NCBI GenBank assembly: GCA_963728125.1
Contig: CAVSIZ010000014.1
Coordinates: forward strand, 1-64,000
Direction of reading: 5' to 3'
DNA length: 64,000 nucleotides
DNA from: CAWDCV01 sp963728125
Lineage (GTDB): Bacteria; Actinomycetota; Actinomycetes; CAWDCV01
Shown: positions 16,962 through 25,861 of the stretch, piece by piece
Layout of the letters: the number at the start of each line of letters is the position of its first letter
Position numbering within the stretch: the stretch's first letter is position 1
Program-made: the position numbers and the translations under genes
The notes under the pieces: generated by a model
Told to the model about the DNA's origin: nothing
Databases searched by the model: none
Seen by the model: the letters and a program-made list of their open reading frames with translations, nothing else

Positions 16962-19349
16962 TCACGTGGGGGCAGCGTCCGGAGTCGTCGCGAGGGACTG
17001 CCTGGCCGCGCCGCTGAGGAGCCCGAGTTCGCGGGCCCGGGCGACCGCTTCCTGACGCGAGGCCGTGCCGGTCTTGCGGTAGATCCCCTGGATCTGTGAG
17101 CGCACTGTGTTGACCGACACGTACAGCTCGCGCGCGATTTCCTGCTGAGTCAACGCGGTGGCCAGCAAGCGCAGCACGATCAGCTCCCGCTCCGTGAGCG
17201 GCGCCTCCGGGGAGGGCCGGGTACGGATCGGCCGTCCAAGCGCACGCTCCGTCTCGTGAAGGAGCGATGTGAGCATGCCGGCATCCGCGCAGCTCGCGAT
17301 CAGACTGTGGGCTTGCTCGAGCGCGCCCTTCGCTCCAGACTGATCGCCCCGCGCGTGTCGGACGGTCGCGAGATCGAGCAAGGCGTGCGCGTGCTGTGTC
17401 GCAAAGCCTTGACTCGCCAGCACCGGAAGGGCTTCACCGAGCAACCGCTCGGCCTCGGCATGGTTGCCGCGGCCGGCGGCGCTGCGTGCGAGCGCGATGT
17501 AGGCGAACCCGCTGAGCGGGTCATACCGAATTCCCTGCCCGTCCGCGACATCCATGGCCTGTCGGGCAAGGCTCCCCGCGGCGGATTCGTCGCCCTCCTG
17601 GTCCGCCAGCAGAGACGAGATCGCGAACAGGTTCAGCAGGACAAAAGGTTGCTCGTCCGCGGTTGGCGCATCGGCCGCCAACTCGGTCAGCACCCGGCGA
17701 GCTTCGATTGGCCGGCCTGCCAAGTACAGGTTGACTCCGAGAACGGTAGCGCCCATGCGCTGCGACTCGGTGGAGCCCGAGCCAGCGATCTCGAGAACGT
17801 GATGAGCGGCCCGCAACGACCGGCCAACATCGCCGAAGGGGTGCACGGCGCGCGACAATGCTGCCCCGAACGTGATGGAACTCATCCCAGCCGGCACCGG
17901 CCCGGAGGCGTCGCCGGACTCGGCGGCCCTGAGCAACTTCTCGACGGCGTCGAGGGGATAGCCGCGCTGCCCGCCGACCCAGGCAGCGACCAGCGCGAGG
18001 GGCGGATGGGCCAGGATGATCTCTTCTGGAAGCTCGCGAAGCCAGCGCTCCACGGTGGCGATCCGACCTCGGCGGAGATAGAGCAACCAGTACTGGGCGA
18101 TCAACGTCTGCGCGGTCGACAGCTCACCGGCCGCGATGGCGTGGTGGACAGCCGCGTCGACGTCCCCGGCGTCACGATGCCATTGGGCCGCCCGCTGGTG
18201 CAGCACCGGGATGAGGGGGGCATCCTGGTCGGCCAGCTCCAGTCGCAGGAGCTGTGCGAACAGGTGGTGGTAGCGGTACCACTGGCGATGGTCGTCCAGC
18301 GGGATCAGGAACTGGTTGCTGTGTTCGAGCTCGGTCAGCAGCGCGGCCGAATTATCCGACTGCAGGATCGCGTCGCACAACGGCGCGGAGAGCCTGTCCA
18401 GGATCGACGTGCGGAGCATGAAGGCTCGCAGCCGCTCAGGCAGGCGAGCAAGGACTTCGGATCCGAGGTAGTCGACGATGTGTCGATGCCCCGCCTCCAC
18501 CGATGCGATGAGAGCAGCTCGGTCTTCATGTCCTTGCAGGGACAAGCCGGCGAGGTAGAGCCCGGCGGCCCATCCTTCGGTTCCCTCCCAGAGCCGGCGA
18601 ACGTCAGGTGAGGTGAGGTCGAGGCCCATGGCGTCGTTCAAGAGCCTCGCCGCCTCGGCATTGGTGAACTCGAGATCGGCGATGCGCACCTCGACGAGAT
18701 CGCCATTCGCCCGCAGTCGCGCCAACGGCAGCGGCGGGTCCACTCGGCTGGCAATCATCACGTGGACGGTGGCCGGGAGGTGGTCGATGAAGAAGGCCAG
18801 CGTTTGCCTGCAGAGTGGATTGGTGATCACGTGCAGGTCGTCAAGGACGAGGACGACCCCACGGTCAACCTCGGCGAGCTCGTTGAGCAGCTCCGGGAGA
18901 ACCAGCTGGATCAGGATGTCGGCGGAGCCGGAGCCCTGAAGGAGGGCAAGGGGAGCCTGCCCGTGCGCTGCATCGACCATGCGGAAGGCTTCGATGATGT
19001 GGGCCCAGAACCGCACCGGGTCGTCTTCGCTCTCCTCGAGCGAGAGCCAGGCCACCTTCCGTCGCTCGCGCTCGGCCTGGCACCACCGCGCCAGCAAGGT
19101 GGTCTTTCCCGACCCGGCGGGGGCATTGATCAGGCATAACCGCGCATCGGCGCCGTTGTCCAGGAAGGCGTCGAGACGGGGACGTGGGATGAGTCCTGGG
19201 CGGACCGGTGGAGGGCAGACCTTGGTCCGCAGCAGAACCGGTCCAGTAGCGAGCAGTGCAGGGACGGCGTCGTGCGCAGGAGGCCGTTGCGGAACTGACG
19301 CCGTCTGCGCGGGCCCAGGCAAGGATCGACGAGACGGCCGGACGCTCAA
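16962..19349 (-). CDS. LuxR-family ATP-dependent regulator (MalT/LAL type)
   Basis: 795 aa. A P-loop (NAPAGSGKTT) is near 75-84, Walker B VLVLDDLH near 168, a helical TPR-like middle follows, and the C-terminal LuxR helix-turn-helix is at about 720-780 (LTERELIVLRLLA, VNTVRSQIQGIYRKTG). A 15-aa tail follows the helix-turn-helix. The longest frame starts at TTG 19349; a later GTG or ATG start is possible because the first 30 residues are low-complexity. It is convergent with the arylsulfatase-HAD operon, so two such regulators bracket that operon. A perfect palindrome at 19389-19415 lies 40 nt upstream. Confidence 0.85.
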   Translation of the reverse strand: MSVRPSRRSLPGPAQTASVPQRPPAHDAVPALLATGPVLLRTKVCPPPVRPGLIPRPRLDAFLDNGADARLCLINAPAGSGKTTLLARWCQAERERRKVAWLSLEESEDDPVRFWAHIIEAFRMVDAAHGQAPLALLQGSGSADILIQLVLPELLNELAEVDRGVVLVLDDLHVITNPLCRQTLAFFIDHLPATVHVMIASRVDPPLPLARLRANGDLVEVRIADLEFTNAEAARLLNDAMGLDLTSPDVRRLWEGTEGWAAGLYLAGLSLQGHEDRAALIASVEAGHRHIVDYLGSEVLARLPERLRAFMLRTSILDRLSAPLCDAILQSDNSAALLTELEHSNQFLIPLDDHRQWYRYHHLFAQLLRLELADQDAPLIPVLHQRAAQWHRDAGDVDAAVHHAIAAGELSTAQTLIAQYWLLYLRRGRIATVERWLRELPEEIILAHPPLALVAAWVGGQRGYPLDAVEKLLRAAESGDASGPVPAGMSSITFGAALSRAVHPFGDVGRSLRAAHHVLEIAGSGSTESQRMGATVLGVNLYLAGRPIEARRVLTELAADAPTADEQPFVLLNLFAISSLLADQEGDESAAGSLARQAMDVADGQGIRYDPLSGFAYIALARSAAGRGNHAEAERLLGEALPVLASQGFATQHAHALLDLATVRHARGDQSGAKGALEQAHSLIASCADAGMLTSLLHETERALGRPIRTRPSPEAPLTERELIVLRLLATALTQQEIARELYVSVNTVRSQIQGIYRKTGTASRQEAVARARELGLLSGAARQSLATTPDAAPT

Positions 19350-19388
19350 GATCCGCCCCCTCGATTGTGACCGCTTCGCACACTATCT

Positions 19389-19415
19389 CGCACTCGCCAT
19401 CGCGGGGCGAGTGCG
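19389..19415. promoter_or_regulatory. Perfect 10-bp inverted repeat upstream of the LuxR-type regulator
   Basis: CGCACTCGCC, 7 nt, GGCGAGTGCG. In the same register as the other sites it reads TCGCC-N7-GGCGA. It sits 40 nt before the start at 19349, a place expected of an operator, and might be an autoregulatory variant. Confidence 0.5.
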
Positions 19416-19574
19416 AATCGGCCGCTTCGGCACGCGGGTGCGACGTAATGATCGCATGGGTGGTGGGGAGTACCCCCGGGGCGGTCATGCTCGTCGCCCA
19501 AAGTTCACCGGAATGCGGGCTGGGAACCGTCTGAGCTGGTCATCTCGCAGGAGGCACCTCAACCCCCGCATCGT

Positions 19575-20150
19575 TTACGTCCCACTCAGGGAGAGGTAGA
19601 CCCCGACCACGAGTTGCGGGATCCCCCGCGAGGCGATCGATGTGCTTCCGAGATCCGCGACCAGGTAACCCAGTGCTGCCGCGACACCGCACGCCAGCAC
19701 CACGAGGAGCCACAGCACTCCGAGTCGCCGCGCCCTCCATCCGGCGGCGGCGAGATCGGCGGATGGGGCGATCGCCTGCGGCACATTGGCGACGGTGACG
19801 GCAATGAGGAAGCTGGCCGCTCACCGGCAGCCCAGTGGCCAGCTGAATCCCGAAGATGGCCGACTTGGGGACGCCGCCAACGACGGATCCGACAACGATG
19901 CCCATGGCCCCGCCGGTCCCCGATGTGCCGAAGCGTCGCTCGACGATTCGATCACCGATCAGCAAGACTGCGACACCGACCAGCATCCAGAGGTCCAGCT
20001 CCCACTGCGACAGGCCTTCGGTCTCGCCGATCAGGTCGAACGAGATCGCCGCCAGCATTGCGTCAGCGCTCCGACGCCAAACGCCTGCAATATGTTCGCA
20101 CCCACGCTCTGTTGGCTGGCGGGTCTGCCTCCCACAGGGGCTAGGCGCCC
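19575..20150 (-). pseudogene. ZIP-family metal transporter remnant
   Basis: Reading along the minus strand, a first frame gives VGANILQAFGVGA, a shift near 20058 gives SFDLIGETEG with helices (LDLWMLVGVAVLLIGD, then GSVVGGVPKSAIFGIQLATG), and another shift near 19820 gives VPQAIAPSADLAAAGW plus a last helix ending at 19575. The GxPxS and later helix pattern resemble ZIP/GufA-like transporters. The N-terminal part is missing, cut close to the end of the SHOCT gene. In intact ZIP proteins the second metal motif is NxPE; here it reads NVPQ. It is non-functional as it stands. Confidence 0.6.
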
Positions 20151-20185
20151 TGTGCGTCCTCAGACCGCCCGCAGCGGCAGCACAT

Positions 20186-20587
20186 TCACGCGAGTGCCTT
20201 GGCCTTGAGCTGCGCGTACTCGTTGTCGTCGATGGTTCCGTCTGCTCTCAACTTGGCGAGCTTGGCGAGTTCATCCGCGGGCGACGACGACGGCGTCTTG
20301 GCTGCCTCCTGGACGTACTGCCGGAATGCCGCGTCCTGCTCGCGCGCCGCCTCGGCCGCGTTCTCACCCATGCGGTTACCGCGAACAAGCAGGTAGATGA
20401 ACACCCCCAGGTACGGCACCACGATGACGAAGATGGACCACAGCGCCTTGGCGCCGCCGGAGAGGTCGCGGCTGCGGAAGATGTCCCCGAACACCATGAT
20501 CAACAGCCAGAACCAGATGATCCACAAGAAGAACCACAGCATGGACCAGAACACTTGCCCCGTGCCCCATTCGGCAGCGAGCACCAT
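20186..20587 (-). CDS. PLD-nuclease-N-like membrane protein with C-terminal SHOCT domain
   Basis: 133 aa. Two helices (about 10-33 and 46-68) with the pattern WFFLWIIWFW and FVIVVPYLGVFIYLL match the phospholipase D N-terminal-like membrane domain. A charged helix follows, then a SHOCT domain (about 105-133: LAKLAKLRADGTIDDNEY). AGGAGG precedes the ATG by about 9 nt. An exact TCATC-N7-GATGA palindrome lies 64 nt upstream (20651-20667). SHOCT domains are short helical hairpins found at protein ends, often thought to mediate oligomerisation; the function here is unknown. Confidence 0.85.
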   Translation of the reverse strand: MVLAAEWGTGQVFWSMLWFFLWIIWFWLLIMVFGDIFRSRDLSGGAKALWSIFVIVVPYLGVFIYLLVRGNRMGENAAEAAREQDAAFRQYVQEAAKTPSSSPADELAKLAKLRADGTIDDNEYAQLKAKALA

Positions 20588-20650
20588 CGTTGTTCCCTCC
20601 TCAGTTGTCGGTCTCGCAGGTGATCATGAGCCACTGGCGCCGACTGGTCC

Positions 20651-20667
20651 TCATCCGAAGCGGATGA
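20651..20667. promoter_or_regulatory. Palindrome site TCATC-N7-GATGA
   Basis: A perfectly symmetric variant of the TCACC-N7-GGTGA motif, 63 nt upstream of ATG 20587 of the SHOCT membrane protein on the minus strand. Confidence 0.55.
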
Positions 20668-20699
20668 TTCGCTGAGCAGAGCCCCACCTGGCGTGTTGC

Positions 20700-21163
20700 G
20701 TCAGTCCACCTTTGCACGGGGGCGCAGGCGACTGCCAATAGGGGTACGACGATGACGAGATACAACTGGCCACGAGTGCCTCGGTGACGGCCAGCGTCTG
20801 GCCTCTTCCGGTGCTGCGGAATAGTCGCCGCTCGCTGGTCAAGAACTCCGATGATGATTACTGCGCACGTACCAAGAACAAGCAGCGCGCGAAGACCGCC
20901 GACAAGTGCGGTCGAGACGGTCGTGAGATCAAGGACGTGGTCGCGGCCCCGGCCAAGCCCAGCACAGCCACCCCGACGGCGACGAGGTCCACACGCCGGC
21001 TGAACCCCGAGGTCCACAACGCCGCGAGCAGCGTCAGTGATTGCAGAAGCGTGAGTATCGCAGCTGTTTGCTGTCGTGTCTGGAACCAGCGACGAAGCCG
21101 AACACGATCACCCACGAGCAACAGCACGAAGCCGTAGCTGTGCGTCGAGCGCAGTCTCTACAC
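20700..21163 (-). other. Hydrophobic coding remnant, probably a decayed membrane protein
   Basis: This 660-bp stretch between the SHOCT gene and the formylglycine-generating enzyme has no intact gene. On the minus strand one frame reads YGFVLLLVGDRVRLRRW followed by two helix-like segments (ILTLLQSLTLLAALW, VAVGVAVLGLAGAATT) to about 20930. Another frame then gives VSTALVGGLRALLVLG and a further hydrophobic piece. The composition looks like a frameshifted small membrane protein, but I do not recognise the family. Confidence 0.35.
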
Positions 21164-21247
21164 ACGTGATCCGGCGCGCCATGCTGTCGACGGGTTCGCC
21201 ATGCGTTCCTCGGCGGCCGACAACATCGTTGTGGCGCTCGTTGCCGG

Positions 21248-22219
21248 TCATTTCCCCCGGGCAATGCAGCGGAATCCCAGGTGAGAGGTCGAGGTGTCAA
21301 CCGGCTGAGCCATCCGGGCCGCTGGGCGGTAGCGCCGGCAATAGTTGGGGGCGCACAGATGCGAGCCCCCCTTCATCACCTTTCGGGGGATGGCGGCGGG
21401 GTCGTGACGGTCTGCGCTGGTCTCAGGTTCCCCACCCCGTGGATTGGTCACGGTGCAGCAGGCGTGAGACACCTCGCCGTGAACTTGATACCAGTCATCG
21501 GTCCACTCCCAGACATTGCCGATCATGTCGTACAAGCCGTACCCGTTGGCTGGGTAACGGCCGACGGGCGCGGTCCCCGGGTATCCGTCGAGTTCGAGGT
21601 TCTCCACGGGGAACTCGCCCTGCCAGGTGTTGGCCATCCACCGTCCGGCTGGGCTGAGTTCGTCTCCCCAGGCGTACTCGGCTCCGTCCAGCCCACCGCG
21701 GGCGGCGAACTCCCACTCGGCCTCGGTGGGGAGTTGCTTGCCGGCCCAGGCGGCGTACGCTTCCACGTCCGCCCACGCGACATGAACGACCGGGTGATCG
21801 GGCTTCTTCTTCATCGAGCTTCCTGGACCTTCTGGATGTCGCCAGTCGGCCCCCGGCACGTATGTCCACCAGTTGTAGTGGTCGTTCAGATCGACGCGAT
21901 GCATCGGAGCCCGGAATACCGTTGACGCGGGAACGAGCAAATCCGGTTTGGCGCCCGGATAGTCCGCAGCATCGGCGGCCCGCTCAGCCACGGTGACATG
22001 GCCGGTGCTGCGGACGAACCGAGCGAACTCGGCGTTGGTGACGGCATGCCGGTCGATCCAGAAGCCGTCCACCGTTACGGGATGGGCGGGCGCCTCTTCC
22101 GGGTAGTGATGGTCGGAGCCCATGAGGAACGTCCCGCCGGGAACCCACGCCATGCCTGGCGCCGGCGGACTGACGCGGGCAGTTGGATCCGCCTCGACCG
22201 GCATGTTCTTGATGCTCAT
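21248..22219 (-). CDS. Formylglycine-generating enzyme (SUMF1 family)
   Basis: 323 aa FGE-sulfatase fold. MAWVPGGTFLMGSD opens the domain at 23-36, PTEAEWEFAARGG follows, and the C-terminal motif GGSHLCAPNYCRRYRP carries the catalytic copper-binding cysteine pair Cys289 and Cys294. The enzyme oxidises the active-site cysteine of sulfatases (within CxPxR or CxAxR) to formylglycine using O2. Its start overlaps the stop of the upstream sulfatase (ATGA at 22216-22219), so enzyme and substrate are made from one message. A second FGE lies at 31299. Confidence 0.92.
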   Translation of the reverse strand: MSIKNMPVEADPTARVSPPAPGMAWVPGGTFLMGSDHHYPEEAPAHPVTVDGFWIDRHAVTNAEFARFVRSTGHVTVAERAADAADYPGAKPDLLVPASTVFRAPMHRVDLNDHYNWWTYVPGADWRHPEGPGSSMKKKPDHPVVHVAWADVEAYAAWAGKQLPTEAEWEFAARGGLDGAEYAWGDELSPAGRWMANTWQGEFPVENLELDGYPGTAPVGRYPANGYGLYDMIGNVWEWTDDWYQVHGEVSHACCTVTNPRGGEPETSADRHDPAAIPRKVMKGGSHLCAPNYCRRYRPAARMAQPVDTSTSHLGFRCIARGK

Positions 22220-23709
22220 CCGCTGGCAAGGCCGCTCTGCAGCTTCTCCATGGCCTGATCGACCGTAAAGCTGGCCGCCTTCTGGCGTGGCGGAAACTGT
22301 GTGAACGTCGTCAGGAACTCTCCGACAATGGCCTGGGTCGGCACTGCCAGGAACGCATGGTCGAGCAGCCAGTCCCAGTAGGTGTTGGAGGTGGTATCGG
22401 CCCGCTCATAGGGGTCGGTACGCAAGTTGAACAGCTTGGGCACCCGCAACACCGTGAACGGCTCGGCCCAGACCTGGAGCGTGCCGGCGGCGCGCTGCTC
22501 CATGAACACCTGCTTCCAGTTGTCCATGCGCACGGCAGTGAGGTCGCCGTCGTCGGAGAAGTAGAAGAATCCGGGTCGTGGGCCTCTGGTCTCCTGGCCG
22601 GTTAGGTACGGAAGCAGGTTGTAGCCGTCCAGGTGTACGCGAAACTGCTTGTCGCCGGCCTGGTGGCCCTGGAGCAGCTTGTTCGTGATGTCGGGGTCAC
22701 CCGCGGCGGCCAGGAACGTCGGCAGCCAGTCCAGGTGGCTGATGATCTCGTTCGAAACACTCCCAGCGGCAATCCTTCCCGGCCAGCGCACCATGGCCGG
22801 CACCCGAAAGGCGCCCTCCCAATTGGTGTTCTTCTCGCTGCGGAACGGCGTCATCGCGCCATCCGGCCAGCTGTTCATATGCGGACCGTTGTCGGTGGAG
22901 TAGATGACGATCGTGTTCTCGCTGATGCCGAGCTCATCGAGCTTGTCGAGCAGGACGCCGACGTGCCGGTCGTGGTCGATCATCGTGTCGTGGTACGGCG
23001 ACTGCCATCGCCCAGCCTGCCCGCGGCTCTCTGGCTTGGTGTGAGTTCGAAAATGCATGTGGGTGGTGTTGAACCAGACAAAGAACGGCGTTTCGGCGTG
23101 GTGTTGGCGGTCGATGAAGTCGACGGCGGCCGCCAGGAACTCGTCGTCGACGGTCTCCATGCGCTTCTTGGTCAGTGGGCCGGTGTCCTCGATGCGACCG
23201 TCGGCGTAGCTGTGGATGACCCCGCGGGGGCCGAAGCGCTTCCGGAAGTCGGGGAAGTCCTCGGCCGGCGGGTAGTCGGGCAGCTCAGGCTCCTCCTCGG
23301 CGTTCAGGTGGTACAGGTTGCCGAAGAACTCGTCAAAGCCGTGATTGCTGGGCAGGAACTCGTCCTTGTCGCCGAGATGGTTCTTGCCGAACTGGCCGGT
23401 CGCGTACCCCAGCGGCTTGAGCAGCTCGGCGATCGTCGGGTCCTCGGCCTGCAGCCCCACCTCGGCGCCGGGCAGCCCGACCTTGCTCAACCCGGTACGG
23501 AACACGCTCTGGCCGGTGATGAAGGCTGCCCGCCCCGCGGTGCAGCTCTGCTCCCCGTAGTAGTCGGTGAACCGCATCCCCTCGGCAGCGAGTCGGTCGA
23601 TGTTCGGCGTCCGATAGCCCATCAGCCCGTCGCTGTAACAGCTCAGGTTGCTGATGCCGATGTCGTCACCCCACATGACCAGGATGTTCGGCCTATCGCC
23701 ATCGCTCAC
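22216..23709 (-). CDS. Sulfatase, cysteine type (CTAGR)
   Basis: 497 aa. Metal-binding WGDD at 13-16 and the CTAGR motif (Cys56 to become formylglycine, CxAxR variant) with FITGQ after it place it in the formylglycine sulfatases; TDNGPH is near 265. Start GTG 23709 follows GGAGG by 6 nt. No signal peptide is visible. It differs strongly from the arylsulfatase at 13650 (no C-terminal jelly-roll extension) and so likely has another substrate. It is translationally coupled to its maturase. Confidence 0.9.
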   Translation of the reverse strand: MSDGDRPNILVMWGDDIGISNLSCYSDGLMGYRTPNIDRLAAEGMRFTDYYGEQSCTAGRAAFITGQSVFRTGLSKVGLPGAEVGLQAEDPTIAELLKPLGYATGQFGKNHLGDKDEFLPSNHGFDEFFGNLYHLNAEEEPELPDYPPAEDFPDFRKRFGPRGVIHSYADGRIEDTGPLTKKRMETVDDEFLAAAVDFIDRQHHAETPFFVWFNTTHMHFRTHTKPESRGQAGRWQSPYHDTMIDHDRHVGVLLDKLDELGISENTIVIYSTDNGPHMNSWPDGAMTPFRSEKNTNWEGAFRVPAMVRWPGRIAAGSVSNEIISHLDWLPTFLAAAGDPDITNKLLQGHQAGDKQFRVHLDGYNLLPYLTGQETRGPRPGFFYFSDDGDLTAVRMDNWKQVFMEQRAAGTLQVWAEPFTVLRVPKLFNLRTDPYERADTTSNTYWDWLLDHAFLAVPTQAIVGEFLTTFTQFPPRQKAASFTVDQAMEKLQSGLASG

Positions 23710-23776
23710 CAGGGACCTCCGATCGACGGATGACTGGCGTCACAGTATTGGGAGAGGAGGTCGCCGGGGATACCGC

Positions 23777-24541
23777 TTACGTGCCGGAGAAGAACTCCAG
23801 CGCAGTCTTGGTCTTGGTCTGCTGCTCGCCGGCGAGATCGACGCCCTTCCCCGTGAGAAACGCCCGCGCTTCGGTGGCGACCTGGAAAGCTTCGGACGGA
23901 GCGCACTTCGTCGAGAGTTCGAGGATGCGGGAGCCGTCCGGGTAGAACCACAACTCGGCCACCATCCGACGGCCCAGGCCGGCGGGATTGAACTTGAGCT
24001 TGAGGACGGTGATCGGTCCCAATACCGAGAGGTCGTCCAGGGTGATGTCGTCGGGTGCGTGCGCCGTAAAGAATGCTCGTTGCTCCTTGGAGTACAGCTT
24101 GCGGATTGCGCGGCCTCCGTTGGCGACGTCTTTAACGACGGGATTCGGGAGTGATCCCTTCATCGACGCGGAGCAGACGTAGCCTCCCGGCATCGCATCG
24201 ACCTCGACGACCATGTTCTTCGACTTCCGTAGCTCGCTGGGCAACTCGTCGGGAGTCACCGGCCGGAGTTTGATCACCGTGTCGTCCCCGCGCTGCTGGA
24301 CCCGACGGGCTCGAACGACGACGCCTGCCTGGTTGAGCACGAGATCCGGGGTGTCGAAGAAGTACACCTGGCGTATCTGTGCTTCGAGCGGATCCATGTC
24401 CAAGGCGGTGACTGTCGACCGACGCTCCGCATCGGGGATGGTCAGCTTGAGCTCGACGCTGTCCGCGCCCTTGGTGAGCGCGATGACCTCCGCAACCTGG
24501 GTGTCGGACAGGTAAGGGGCGGCTTGTTGCTTGACTGCCAT
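23777..24541 (-). CDS. CYTH-like domain protein
   Basis: 254 aa. VELKLTIP at 29-36 is the ExK-type start of a CYTH barrel; alternating charged strands with VVVRARR, VIKLRPV and VLKLKFN supply the further basic and acidic residues lining such tunnels. CYTH proteins bind triphosphates (triphosphatases, class IV adenylate cyclases, polyphosphate-linked functions). The first motif is ELK rather than the classical ExExK, so the activity is uncertain. AAGGAG precedes the ATG by 5 nt and overlaps the stop of the antiporter remnant immediately upstream. Confidence 0.7.
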   Translation of the reverse strand: MAVKQQAAPYLSDTQVAEVIALTKGADSVELKLTIPDAERRSTVTALDMDPLEAQIRQVYFFDTPDLVLNQAGVVVRARRVQQRGDDTVIKLRPVTPDELPSELRKSKNMVVEVDAMPGGYVCSASMKGSLPNPVVKDVANGGRAIRKLYSKEQRAFFTAHAPDDITLDDLSVLGPITVLKLKFNPAGLGRRMVAELWFYPDGSRILELSTKCAPSEAFQVATEARAFLTGKGVDLAGEQQTKTKTALEFFSGT

Positions 24542-24550
24542 CGGAACTCC

Positions 24551-24821
24551 TTAGGGTGCGGTCGACTTCGTCGGAGACGCGTCGATTCCTTCAGTTGGCT
24601 CGGGCCGTGGCTGCGGAGGCGTGCTCGTGCGGGTGCGGTGCTCGGCAGCCGGCGCACTCTCGGGCATGACGGCATGATCTGTCGCGTGGGCCGCGTACCA
24701 GTCGGCGTAGCGCGAGGACAAACACCATCGCCTGGGTGACGACCGTGGTCTCCGGGCGGGCCGAGACGCCCGCGTAGGCGATCAGCAGCGCGGCAATCAG
24801 CGGCAGCGCCGTCGCGTCCAT
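24551..24821 (-). pseudogene. Cation/proton antiporter collapsed to its two ends
   Basis: An intact ribosome site (GGGAGG) and ATG 24821 start an antiporter N-terminus (LIAALLIAYAGVSARPE, TQAMVFVLA). About 38 residues later, with a frame change, the sequence reads YADWYAAHATDHAVMPESAP and runs to a TAA at 24551, which looks like the C-terminal tail of the same antiporter type. Roughly the whole membrane domain (some 400 residues) is missing. The leftover cannot transport ions. Confidence 0.6.
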
Positions 24822-24866
24822 GCATCCTCCCGACCGCCATGAGATCGCGGCGAGTCCGACAGCTCT

Positions 24867-24883
24867 TCACCCGCGGGGGATGA
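24867..24883. promoter_or_regulatory. Palindrome site TCACC-N7-GATGA
   Basis: The first of two copies in the 197-bp divergent region between the antiporter remnant (start 24821, minus) and the gene at 25019 (plus). It lies 45 nt from the antiporter start. Confidence 0.5.
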
Positions 24884-24928
24884 GCTCACGATCGTCCGAC
24901 GATTTGTGGGGCGGCTCGCCCGGCGGGG

Positions 24929-24953
24929 GCCATCACCTGCGAGAGGTGATGGC
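24929..24953. promoter_or_regulatory. Extended perfect palindrome containing TCACC-N7-GGTGA
   Basis: GCCATCACCT, 5 nt, AGGTGATGGC: 10-bp arms with no mismatch, the best copy of the motif in the window. The core is 24933-24949, 69 nt before ATG 25019. Confidence 0.65.
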
Positions 24954-25018
24954 CTGGCTCACGTGGTGCTCGACCATCGGCCCAGCAGGTCACGAAACAG
25001 CCAGCCTGGGGAGAACGG

Positions 25019-25462
25019 ATGGTCGCGATCGTCCTCGCGCTTCTCGGCGTTCCGGTCTGGCTCGTCGTCGGCATGCTGCTGGGCGGCCTCTACACCAGGC
25101 GCCGGTATCGACGGGCACCCGGTGTGTTCCGATGCAAGATCCGGATGCTCTCCGGCTCCCCAGGAGATGACCCGAGTCCGGGGTGGGGCCGAGCACCGGC
25201 GTACGGACGCTGGGTTCACGACGTCCTTGTCGTGAGTCGTGGACTGGCGTTGGTTCGGTTCGCCGCTCTTCCGGTCGCGGCCGTCATGTCCGGTCCGACG
25301 AAGGGAGATCCCACCGGGGTCAAAGGACTGGGTCCGGCCCCTGTCGTGGTGTCGCTGCGCCTTGATGACGGATCAGTGATCGAGCTGGCAGCCGCTCATG
25401 ATGACGACGTGAGGATCTTGGGGCCGTATGCCGACGTTGCGGCGTCGCAGCACGACGGGTGA
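25019..25462 (+). CDS. Single-helix membrane-anchored protein (DUF2550-like)
   Basis: 147 aa. One N-terminal helix (3-25) is followed by an Arg-rich stop-transfer (RRRYRRAPG) and a soluble beta-rich domain (RCKIRML, WVHDVLVVSRGLALVRF, VVVSLRLDDGSVIELAA), so the C-terminal domain is cytoplasmic. The layout resembles DUF2550 proteins of actinobacteria; I hold that match loosely. GGGAGA lies 4 nt before the ATG and two palindromic sites are upstream. The stop overlaps the start of a SulP remnant, which suggests the pair once formed an operon. Confidence 0.65.
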   Translation: MVAIVLALLGVPVWLVVGMLLGGLYTRRRYRRAPGVFRCKIRMLSGSPGDDPSPGWGRAPAYGRWVHDVLVVSRGLALVRFAALPVAAVMSGPTKGDPTGVKGLGPAPVVVSLRLDDGSVIELAAAHDDDVRILGPYADVAASQHDG

Positions 25463-25640
25463 TGCGCGGGCGGGTGTCGGCGTTGGCCTGGCTGCGCGGC
25501 TACCAGCCGACATGGCTGCGGGGCGACCTCGCCGCCGGGGTCACGACTACGGCCGTGTCTGCCCTCGCCGCACTGACCGGGCTGCTGTTTCTTTCTCACA
25601 GGACTGCTGCGGCTGGGCCGCGCTCGGTGGCGGCCAGGAC
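25462..25640 (+). pseudogene. SulP anion transporter, 5-prime remnant
   Basis: Starts at an ATG overlapping the upstream stop. The first residues (LRGYQPTWLRGDLAAGVTT) are the characteristic SulP N-terminus. The frame then jumps to ALAALTGLLFL and, after a one-base shift, TGLLRLG, which normally lies some 70 residues further on. After about 25625 the resemblance stops, exactly before the place where the remnant at 27600 resumes with FLADFIS. The stretch 25641-25861 holds nothing I recognise. Confidence 0.6.
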
Positions 25641-25861
25641 AGCGAGTTCGGCACTCGCTGCGACGCGGCTCGGCCTGGAGCTTTCACTCCGCCGGGACCT
25701 GGCTACTCCCGGGACGAGGTTGATGTCGGATGGGGATAGATCGTTGCCCGCGCGATGGCGGTGCTCCACGACCCCGAGACCCCTTGTTGGCGGGGCGCCT
25801 GGCCCGCCGATACTCTTCGTGGGCCACCGAGGGTTGGGTGATGTCAGAGTGGGAGGCACCC

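Noticed and set aside
25824..25843. CCACC with GGTGA before the DUF6325 gene
   Set aside because: Spacer is 8 nt and one half-site has a mismatch, so I did not count it among the sites.
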